Part shown: one piece after another, positions 1-6,254 of the stretch
Position numbering within the stretch: the stretch's first letter is position 1
How the letters are laid out: every line of letters begins with the position of its first letter
NCBI GenBank assembly: GCA_947469815.1
Contig: CANIRI010000046.1
Location: 1-10,852 of the forward strand
Direction of reading: 5' to 3'
Length of the DNA: 10,852 nt
Origin: Comamonadaceae bacterium
GTDB taxonomy: Bacteria > Pseudomonadota > Gammaproteobacteria > Burkholderiales > Burkholderiaceae_C
Position numbers and translations under genes: made by a program
The notes under the pieces: generated by a model
What the model saw: the letters and a program-made list of their open reading frames with translations, nothing else
Told to the model about the DNA's origin: nothing
The model's database searches: none

Positions 1-903
1 ACGCTGCCCGGCGGGCCGATCCGCATCGTGGTGGGCTTTCCGCCGGGTGGCGGAACCGACGCACTGTCACGCGTGCTCGCGCAAAAACTGCAAGCCATGT
101 GGGGCATCAGCATCATCATCGACAACAAGGCCGGGGCGGCCGGCGTGATCGCGGCGGACTATGTTTCCAAGCAGAACCCGGATGGCAACACCTTGCTCAT
201 GGCGCACATCAACAGCCATGCGCTGGCACCGAGTTTGCAGGCCAAGCTCAACTACAACGCCGAGCGCGACTTCACCCCCATCGTGCTGGTCGGCGTCACG
301 CCGAATCTGCTCATTTGCAATGAAACGCAGCCCGCCAAGACGGTGAAAGATTTGGTGAACTACTGCAAGCAAAGCCCGGGCAGGGTCAGCTTTGCATCGG
401 CCGGAGGCGGCTCTGCGCAACATCTTGCCCTGGAGATGTTCAAGCTGCGCGCGGGCATTGATGCGCTGCATGTTCCCTACAAAGGCTCCGGCCCGGCACT
501 CACCGATTTGATCGGCGGACAGGTCCAGTATTGTTTTGAGACCATGACCTCGGCAACGCCGCATGTCAAGTCTGGAAAAGTGCTGGCAATAGCCCAGACC
601 CGGCTTAAGCGGGCCAAAGGACACCCGGGCGTGCCGACCATGGACGAGCAGGGTTTTGCCGGTTTTGATGCGACAACCTGGTACGGTTTGACCGGACCTG
701 CGCATATGAACCCCGCCTTTGTTAAGCGTATGAATGAGGACGTGAACCGCGTGATGGCGATGCCCGATGTCATCGAGAAATTTGACCAGTACGGCGCTGA
801 AGACGGCGGCGGCAGTCCGGAGCGCTTTGGTGAATTCATCCGAAGCGAAACCGTCAAGTGGGCCAAGGTGATCAAGGACGGCAAGGTGCAGGCAGACTCC
901 TGA
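1..903 (+). CDS. Bug/TctC-family tripartite tricarboxylate transporter substrate-binding protein, 5' partial
   Basis: Periplasmic solute-binding protein of the Bug (TctC-like) family, which captures small carboxylates or other metabolites for tripartite tricarboxylate transporters or for sensing. The frame is open from base 1, so the true start and the signal peptide lie upstream; 300 residues are visible against a usual 320-330. The first GTG/ATG codons in the window are internal, because the conserved first strand and loop (IRIVVGFPPGGGTD) begin at residue 7. Other family signatures are NKAGAAGVIAADYV near residue 47, the ASAGGGS loop near 132, and HVPYKGSGPALTDLIGGQV near 158-176. The stop overlaps the start of the next gene (TGATG), implying co-transcription and perhaps a shared pathway. 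The ligand cannot be predicted, and no TctA/TctB membrane subunits are present; orphan Bug proteins are common in Burkholderiales. Family assignment is secure; substrate is unknown. Confidence 0.93.
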   Translation, partial: TLPGGPIRIVVGFPPGGGTDALSRVLAQKLQAMWGISIIIDNKAGAAGVIAADYVSKQNPDGNTLLMAHINSHALAPSLQAKLNYNAERDFTPIVLVGVTPNLLICNETQPAKTVKDLVNYCKQSPGRVSFASAGGGSAQHLALEMFKLRAGIDALHVPYKGSGPALTDLIGGQVQYCFETMTSATPHVKSGKVLAIAQTRLKRAKGHPGVPTMDEQGFAGFDATTWYGLTGPAHMNPAFVKRMNEDVNRVMAMPDVIEKFDQYGAEDGGGSPERFGEFIRSETVKWAKVIKDGKVQADS

Positions 904-1829
904 TGGCCGGGCCGGACGCCGCAGACTTCTCCAAGGGCTGCGCCTTTGTGCGCGGTGCATACGTGCCGATTGCGCACGCCAGCATTCCCATTACCGACCT
1001 GGGCTTTTTGCATTCAGACGCGACCTATGACGTGGTCACGGTGTGGGACGGGGCGTTTTTCCGTTTGGACACCCACCTCGCGCGCTTCAAGCGCAGTTGC
1101 GAGCGCTGGCGGCTGAATCCGGGCGTCAGCGACGCGCACATCACCGAAGTTTTGAGCCAGTGTGTGCGCCGCAGCGGATTGCGCGCCTCCTACGTGGAGA
1201 TGCTGTGCACCCGGGGCCAGACGCCCTGGGGTTCGCGCGACCCGCGCCAGGCGGTGAACCAGTTTTACGCGTTTGCCGTCCCCTTTGTCTGGATCGCCAA
1301 CGAAGAGCAACGCGCCCGGGGTCTGCATTTGCGGATCAGCGATGTGCAGCGCATACCCGCCGCGTCGGTGGACCCGACCACCAAAAATTACCACTGGAAC
1401 GACCTGACCATGGGCTTGCTGCAGGCCCTGGATGGTGGGGCCGACAGCGTAGTTTTGGTCGATGACCGTGACCATGTGGTGGAGGGCCCCGGTTTCAATG
1501 TATTTTGTATGCGCGAAGGTCAGCTCATCACGCCTGATCACGGCATGCTCGAAGGTATCACCCGCCAGACGGTGATTGAAATTGCCCAATCGCTGGGTAT
1601 CTCTGTGCAGATCCGCCCCGTGACGGCTGCGGAGTTCCGTGCGGCTGACGAGGCTTTTATTTCCAGCTCGGGCGGCGGCGTACTGCCCGTCACGCGGGTG
1701 GACGGGCATAACGTTGCCAATGGTTTGATTGGTGCGGTAACGCGGCAGTTGTCGCAAACTTATTGGGAGTGGCATCAACATCCTGCGATGCGGGTGCCCA
1801 TCGACTATGCGCTCGGAAAAGGTGCCTAA
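903..1829 (+). CDS. Fold-type IV PLP aminotransferase, (R)-amine transaminase/branched-chain aminotransferase-like
   Basis: A 308-residue class IV aminotransferase transferring an amino group through PLP in the cytoplasm. The probable Schiff-base lysine is K161 in VDPTTKNYHWNDL. Further family marks are VVEGPGFNVF (E194, N199), the cofactor-phosphate loop GITRQT (218-223) and SSSGGG (254-259). The N-terminal GFLHSDATYDVVTVWDG (34-50) and C-terminal QTYWEWHQHP resemble, from memory, Arthrobacter-type (R)-selective amine transaminases more than IlvE or D-alanine aminotransferase. The RxH carboxylate motif of D-amino acid aminotransferases is not evident; the region reads CTRGQTPWG (102-110). 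The ATG at 903 was chosen because it overlaps the preceding stop (TGATG) and starts just before the conserved domain; an in-frame ATG at 858 would overlap the upstream gene by 46 bases. Pairing with a binding protein suggests catabolism of an imported amine or amino acid. The class is sure; the substrate is an inference. Confidence 0.9.
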   Translation: MAGPDAADFSKGCAFVRGAYVPIAHASIPITDLGFLHSDATYDVVTVWDGAFFRLDTHLARFKRSCERWRLNPGVSDAHITEVLSQCVRRSGLRASYVEMLCTRGQTPWGSRDPRQAVNQFYAFAVPFVWIANEEQRARGLHLRISDVQRIPAASVDPTTKNYHWNDLTMGLLQALDGGADSVVLVDDRDHVVEGPGFNVFCMREGQLITPDHGMLEGITRQTVIEIAQSLGISVQIRPVTAAEFRAADEAFISSSGGGVLPVTRVDGHNVANGLIGAVTRQLSQTYWEWHQHPAMRVPIDYALGKGA

Positions 1830-1839
1830 CAAGCATTGA

Positions 1840-1866
1840 GTAGGCCCATTTACGCCGTAGGGCTAC
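1840..1866. terminator. Possible hairpin between convergent genes
   Basis: In the 89-base gap between the aminotransferase stop and the stop of the opposing operon, GTAGgCCC (1840-1847) can pair with GGGCTAC (1860-1866), with one bulged G. Inside, TAC-GCC-GTA extends the stem after a 3-base asymmetric bulge. The position fits a shared terminator, but no T-run follows on either strand, so it is at best a weak or Rho-assisted stop. The rest of the gap shows nothing recognisable. Confidence 0.25.
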
Positions 1867-1918
1867 AAGCCACTGCGTATGTGTTTGCCAAAGATGTCGG
1901 CTGGAGCCCAGAAGTATT

Positions 1919-2728
1919 TCAGCTACTCAATGGCAATTCATCCCCGCGCATAAAGCGCAGCAAGGCCATGGCGAGCAGTGGCGACAGCAGGGCGTGTGTG
2001 AAGTTGAGCCAGACCGGGCGGTGGTCCAACCAGAACAGGCATGCGCCCAATAGCACCTGGGCCGCCATCAAAATCCGAAGGGTATGGACTTTCGGCGGCG
2101 TTTGCAAACGGCGCTGCGCGATCACCAGCGCCGCCAAGCACCCGATAAACAGCACTGCCGACGCCAGATGCACCCAAGCGGGCCAGCCCAACCCTTGCAT
2201 GCGGTAGGCGCTGGCAGCCGCGCCGGTAGCGGTGTGCAGGATCAGGGCTACCAGGGCTAACCGCGCAACCCGGGGCAGCATCCACGGCTGGTAGGGCATG
2301 CGGGCCGAGCTTTCACGCATCCACCAGAACGCCAGCAGCAGCACCATGCCGACGCCCACGTTCAACACGGTGATGGCGGCAACCCGGTACCCGGGCGTGA
2401 GCGGCCCAATGCCAGCCAGAACCACCGTCGCCACCACCAAGCCGGCCGTTGTGGACACCATGCGCCTGTCTGTTCGGCGTTGCATCCAGGCCAGCAGCAC
2501 CGCGCACAAGGCCACGAGTGACACGCCGCTGGCTGCCAGCCGGTGCGCCAAACGGGTTGCATGTTCGACCACCGGTGGCAGCACAGACTGCGCCTGGCCA
2601 TCGACCGCCCATTCGGTCGCCAGGCGCAGCAGCATGCTCGCCCCCAGCACAACCAGTGTCAGGCCCGTCCCCGCCGTGCCCAGGCGAAGCCACCAATTGG
2701 TTGGTACAGCAGGTGGTTCGTTGATCAT
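1919..2728 (-). CDS. COX15/CtaA-like membrane protein (divergent heme A synthase family)
   Basis: A 269-residue integral membrane protein with about eight predicted helices in two similar four-helix halves, the layout of COX15/CtaA. That family converts heme O to heme A for oxidase maturation. Visible signatures are E55 and H62-R63 in VVEHATRLAHR, LHTATGAAASA (164-174), H187 in WVHLASA, AQVLLGACLFWLDHRP (223-238) and H245 in LNFTHALLSP. The C-terminal heme-site pair (H187, H245) is present. In the N-terminal half H62 is kept, but the expected histidine on the fourth helix appears replaced by N123 (TVLNVGVG). It is last in the operon; its ATG overlaps the previous stop (ATGA), with GGAG seven bases upstream. 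It may mature or help assemble the heme proteins encoded upstream. True heme A synthesis is uncertain, because the family match is weak and ligands are altered. Confidence 0.75.
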   Translation of the reverse strand: MINEPPAVPTNWWLRLGTAGTGLTLVVLGASMLLRLATEWAVDGQAQSVLPPVVEHATRLAHRLAASGVSLVALCAVLLAWMQRRTDRRMVSTTAGLVVATVVLAGIGPLTPGYRVAAITVLNVGVGMVLLLAFWWMRESSARMPYQPWMLPRVARLALVALILHTATGAAASAYRMQGLGWPAWVHLASAVLFIGCLAALVIAQRRLQTPPKVHTLRILMAAQVLLGACLFWLDHRPVWLNFTHALLSPLLAMALLRFMRGDELPLSS

Positions 2729-4173
2729 GCAGGGGCTCCGGTACGGTTGCGCGTGGCGCGCAACACAATGACTAAAAAGAGCAGGCCGCCCACGATAGCG
2801 ATCAAGCCGCCCAAGCCCATGAGACCCATACCCCAGACCTCTTGGCTGGTGCGCAAGACCTGGTCTGCACCGGCGACTTTGCGTTGAACGCCGTAGCCGC
2901 CTGACCAGACCAAGCCCGTGATGTGCAGCAACTGGCCACCGCCGTACACCACGGGTTGCCAGACGGCGGTTTTCGACTGCGGTGCGGCGAATCCAAATTG
3001 CGGCAGCAGCAGATAGGTCAGGCCCATCATGGCCAGGGTCACCCCGACAATGCAGCCGTGGTAGTGCGCCGGAATACGCACATTGCTGCCGGTGATCATG
3101 AAGCCTATCAGTCCGCCCGCCGAAAACAAGACCAGCGATGCCAGCAGGCTGGAGCGCAGCGCTTGCAGGTTCAAGGGCAAAGCTGCCATCGGCCACAAGG
3201 ACCAGAGAACCGCCAGGGCGACAGGCCCGATCACCAGTCCGCCACCGTAACGCATGAGCAGCGTTTGGGCCCGGTGGTTGTCAATGGAGCCCACGTCGTA
3301 GGCCAGGTAGGTCATGGGTGTAAGGAACACGGCCAGCAAGGCCACAGCGAACAACAGCGCCAGCACGCGGGGTGACAAACGCAGGCCCGGCCCCAGCGCG
3401 CACGCCAGCCAGACCCAGGCCACCAGCATCAGCAGCACATAGGCGAACTGCAGCACGTGGCCACTGCCCCAGAACAGCAACTCGTAATAGGCCAGCGCAT
3501 CCAGCCCTTTGGGCAGCGTGGCCCAGGCCCAAACGAGTACCATTCCGGCGACCGCCGTGGCTACCATGGCGGCATGGAGCCCGAAGCGCAACGCGCCCTC
3601 GGGGCTGATGCGGGTACCCACCGGTGCAGCCGTCAACATCGAGCGAATACACAGTAGACCGATGCCGTAGCCGAACAAGCCCAGGCCTGCTAGGAAAAGA
3701 GATCCGTTGAGTACCGGCACATAGTTGGACATCACGGGTGCGGCCGCTTGGACAAAGGGGGCCGCGCACAGCATCACCGTGCCCAGTGCAGCGAAAGCGA
3801 ATGCGCACCAGGCCAGCGGCTGCCAGCGGGTCCCGCCGCTCAAGGTCCACAAGGCACCACCAAAAGCCAGAAACCAGACCAGCACCGATAAATCGACATG
3901 CACCACCAGCGCGACGCGAAAGAAGTTCGTCAGCGCAAACCAGGCCTGCAGTTGCGGCGTGCGCGACAACACCAGCAAAACCGAAAACAAGCCGGATGCC
4001 ACCAGGGCCGCCATACCCAAAATCAGCCAGGCCAACGCCAATGATTGGCGCGCATCGCGGGGCACCACCAGGGCGTAGCGGAATCGCTCGCCGTCCCAGG
4101 CATGGGTGCCAACACGCGCTGTTGCAGTGGGGTAGGCCGTGGTGGCTGGGGTAGGGGTTTGCAATGTAGTCAC
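2725..4173 (-). CDS. Heme-copper oxidase subunit I-like protein lacking the adjacent CuB histidines
   Basis: A 482-residue polytopic membrane protein (about 12 helices) of the COX1/NorB/CcoN superfamily. Putative low-spin heme ligands are H92 (VVHVDLSVLVWF) and H372, and the high-spin heme ligand is H370 (RIPAHYHGCIVGVTL). H239 (FWGSGHVLQF) matches the first CuB histidine. However, 49 residues later, where the subunit I at 9054-10751 has H279-H280 in AHHLLADPG, this protein has T288-Y289 in PMTYLAYDVG. Two of three CuB ligands are therefore missing, and canonical O2 or NO chemistry is doubtful; an electron-transfer, quinone-binding or heme-only role is possible. The start is GTG at 4173, four bases after the preceding stop; AAGG abuts this GTG, so the TTG at 4164, six bases beyond AAGGTG, may be the real start. 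The family is fairly sure; the function is unknown. Confidence 0.82.
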   Translation of the reverse strand: MTTLQTPTPATTAYPTATARVGTHAWDGERFRYALVVPRDARQSLALAWLILGMAALVASGLFSVLLVLSRTPQLQAWFALTNFFRVALVVHVDLSVLVWFLAFGGALWTLSGGTRWQPLAWCAFAFAALGTVMLCAAPFVQAAAPVMSNYVPVLNGSLFLAGLGLFGYGIGLLCIRSMLTAAPVGTRISPEGALRFGLHAAMVATAVAGMVLVWAWATLPKGLDALAYYELLFWGSGHVLQFAYVLLMLVAWVWLACALGPGLRLSPRVLALLFAVALLAVFLTPMTYLAYDVGSIDNHRAQTLLMRYGGGLVIGPVALAVLWSLWPMAALPLNLQALRSSLLASLVLFSAGGLIGFMITGSNVRIPAHYHGCIVGVTLAMMGLTYLLLPQFGFAAPQSKTAVWQPVVYGGGQLLHITGLVWSGGYGVQRKVAGADQVLRTSQEVWGMGLMGLGGLIAIVGGLLFLVIVLRATRNRTGAPA

Positions 4174-4177
4174 CTTT

Positions 4178-5725
4178 TTATGCGGGGAGTGAAATCGGTG
4201 TTTTCAAGGCGGTGTCTTGGCAAGCCAGCGCGCGCAAATCGGCCAGCGCGGTATCGATGTCGGTGATCTGATCCCCGCACCACTGCACCGCGACCTGCGC
4301 ACGGGAAACCGATGCCCGTAGATGTGGTTCACGCAGGCCGAGCAGGCGTTCATGCACCCACCGGTCGCCCAGCCGGTATTCGCAATCGCCCGCACGGCAA
4401 CCCGCGATCAGCACCCCGGCGGCCCCCAGGCGCAGCGCGTATTCGATGAAGGAGGGCGGCAGCATGGCCGCGCACTCCAGCGTCATGACCAAAGTGGTCG
4501 GGTTGGCGCGCCCGCTGCAATCTGCTGCATGGCGGCAGCTGAAAAGCACCATCTTGGGCGACTGCGGCAGCGCCGCCAGCTTGTCTTGCAAGTCGCGCCG
4601 GATCCGGGCGATCGGCATGTCGGGCATGTCAATGCCGGACACCATGGCCTCGCCGCTTCGAAACGGCGTGGCGGACGGGCAGGATCCGACGCAGATACCG
4701 CAGGCGGCGCACAGGTCGCTTTGAACCGAGGCCTGTAGGGCGTGGCGCGTCAGGTCGGTGCGGGCAAGCATGGAGACTGCGCCGAAGGGGCAGTCCGCTA
4801 CGCAGCGGGCGCAGCCGTTGCAATGGGCTAGATCTACCCGTGCCACCGCCCGGCGCGCCGCAGCCGCAGGCCGCAGCAGCGGCATCAGTGCCAATGCCGC
4901 AACCAGGCCTGCTGCCATCCACCAGACTGTCTGAGCCGACAGCGCCTGGACCAGCGGATGGACGAAAAGGTAAAACCAGTCCAGCGACAGAACGCTGATG
5001 ACACGGTTGGTGTCCGCCTGCCCCATGCTCACGGCCGGCCACAGCAATGCCAACGCGGCCAATATGGCCAGTGTTTCAAGCGCCAAGGCCTTCGGTGGCC
5101 ACATCCGGGCCAGTGCAATGCGCTGCACATGAATCCATGTGCCTGCGAGTAGCAACAAGGGCAGGCCGATATGCACAAACATCAGCAACGAAAAGAACCG
5201 ATCGTTGAGCGCTGCGGGGGTCAAGACGTTGCGGACCAGCAGATCTGCCCCCAGTGGCAGTACCTGCAACCACTCGGCTGTGGCGCTCAGGCTGAAAAGC
5301 GCGCGTGCGTCCCACAGCAGCCACAGCCCGGTGACGCCGCTGAGCCAGACCAGGCCCACCAGCGCGATACCTGTCAGCCAGGAATACCAGCGCACGCCCC
5401 GGAAATGCCCGCGCGCCGCTTCGCGCAGCAGGTGCAGCACCGACAGCAGCATGCAGGCATCGGCGGCGTAGCGGTGCAGTCCGCGCAGCAAACGGCCCAG
5501 CAACAGCGGGTCGTTTTGCAGGCGCAGACCCGAGGCGTATGCGCCTTGCACACTGGTGTCGTACCAGGCGTAGGCAACGATGCCCGTGGCCATCGCCGTC
5601 ACCAGGCAGAGAAAGGCCAATGCACCCAGATGCCGCCAGGGGTTGTGTGCCGGCGCAAAGGCACGGTCAAAGCTGCCGGTGACCCCTTCATCGGCGCGGC
5701 GCAGTGTGTGCAGAAACGTTTCCAT
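4178..5725 (-). CDS. Cytochrome b fused to 2x[4Fe-4S] ferredoxin and MvhD-like domain
   Basis: A 515-residue three-part fusion. Residues about 30-285 are a six-helix bc-type cytochrome b: the heme ligand pairs H84/H98 and H185/H199 each have 13 residues between them, and a PEWY-like DWFY lies at 249-252. Residues 296-350 carry two [4Fe-4S] motifs, C302/305/308/312 and C339/342/345/349. Residues about 390-485 resemble MvhD/FlpD, the small iron-sulfur subunit that passes electrons to HdrA in methanogens, with C397, C403, C418 and AGCRAGDCEY (C443, C448). Six helices put the Fe-S domains in the cytoplasm if the N-terminus is cytoplasmic, as in bc1. Electrons may pass between a soluble partner and quinone or a membrane reductase. 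No HdrA partner is in the window. The ATG at 5725 lies 10 bases after the preceding stop; an upstream TTG at 5755 would overlap that gene by 20 bases. Confidence 0.9.
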   Translation of the reverse strand: METFLHTLRRADEGVTGSFDRAFAPAHNPWRHLGALAFLCLVTAMATGIVAYAWYDTSVQGAYASGLRLQNDPLLLGRLLRGLHRYAADACMLLSVLHLLREAARGHFRGVRWYSWLTGIALVGLVWLSGVTGLWLLWDARALFSLSATAEWLQVLPLGADLLVRNVLTPAALNDRFFSLLMFVHIGLPLLLLAGTWIHVQRIALARMWPPKALALETLAILAALALLWPAVSMGQADTNRVISVLSLDWFYLFVHPLVQALSAQTVWWMAAGLVAALALMPLLRPAAAARRAVARVDLAHCNGCARCVADCPFGAVSMLARTDLTRHALQASVQSDLCAACGICVGSCPSATPFRSGEAMVSGIDMPDMPIARIRRDLQDKLAALPQSPKMVLFSCRHAADCSGRANPTTLVMTLECAAMLPPSFIEYALRLGAAGVLIAGCRAGDCEYRLGDRWVHERLLGLREPHLRASVSRAQVAVQWCGDQITDIDTALADLRALACQDTALKTPISLPA

Positions 5726-5735
5726 AGCGCTTCGC

Positions 5736-6254
5736 TCAGCCCCGCGTGAAAACAAAACCGCCGCTGCCGGTGAGGAAGTCGACCACGATGACCTGCCCGG
5801 CTTGCAGGTCCACGGTGAGCTCTTTGCGGTAGTGGATCAGGCCGTCGGCGGCGTCGGCCAGACCGGCGCTGAAATGGTGTGTTCCGGCGGGAATGTTCAG
5901 GCGCCGGTAGACCGTGGCTGCGCCGTCTTTTTGCAGCCCCATGGGATCTGTGCTTACGCGGTACAGGGCTTGTCCGTCCATGTCGAGCTCGACCCGCACC
6001 GCTGCGCGCTCACGGGGGCAATCCATGGCGCTGCGCATGTTGGGTTGTAACTTGGCCAGTTCAGCCGCATCGCGCTGGCGGCAGGCAAACCGCAGTTGCC
6101 CTGAATGGCTGAAGGACAGCTTGAGTACGGCCTCGTTTTCGCCACGTTGGCGGTAGGGCGGGGCTGTCGACAAATAACCGATGACAGCGGCAAACGCGGC
6201 GTAAGCGGCGCATCGCAGGCTGTAGCGCACAAGCGCGGGAAAGGGCTTAGCCAT
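5736..6254 (-). CDS. Membrane-anchored small protein of unknown function
   Basis: A 172-residue protein that I do not recognise. One hydrophobic helix (about residues 12-29) follows a basic N-terminus (MAKPFPALVRYSLR), so it is probably anchored with a periplasmic domain. The soluble part alternates hydrophobic and polar residues in strand-like segments (VRVELDMDG, ELTVDLQAGQVIVVDF) with a turn IPAGTHHFSAGL, suggesting a beta-sandwich. C58 and C79 could form a disulfide or bind metal; there is no CXXCH heme motif. Its ATG overlaps the preceding gene by eight bases, with no clear ribosome binding site, which points to translational coupling. Its place between the two cytochrome b fusions suggests an accessory or assembly subunit. 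FixH-like accessory proteins were considered, but no diagnostic motif was found. Confidence 0.75.
   Translation of the reverse strand: MAKPFPALVRYSLRCAAYAAFAAVIGYLSTAPPYRQRGENEAVLKLSFSHSGQLRFACRQRDAAELAKLQPNMRSAMDCPRERAAVRVELDMDGQALYRVSTDPMGLQKDGAATVYRRLNIPAGTHHFSAGLADAADGLIHYRKELTVDLQAGQVIVVDFLTGSGGFVFTRG

Noticed and set aside
858..903. Upstream ATG as start of the aminotransferase
   Set aside because: Would overlap the binding-protein gene by 46 bases and add residues (MGQGDQGRQGAG) with no family counterpart; the TGATG start at 903 is more natural.
67..960. Long open frames antisense to the binding-protein and aminotransferase genes (also 1014-1832)
   Set aside because: No recognisable domain; composition rich in Arg, His and Ala as expected for shadows of GC-rich genes, and they fully overlap well-supported genes.
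1836..2207. 123-codon + strand frame starting in the convergent gap
   Set aside because: Mostly antisense to the COX15-like gene, with no domain and no convincing ribosome binding site.
2725..4173. Canonical CcoN (cbb3) or NorB annotation
   Set aside because: The adjacent CuB/FeB histidines are replaced by Thr-Tyr, and no CcoO/CcoP or NorC-type cytochrome c gene is adjacent.
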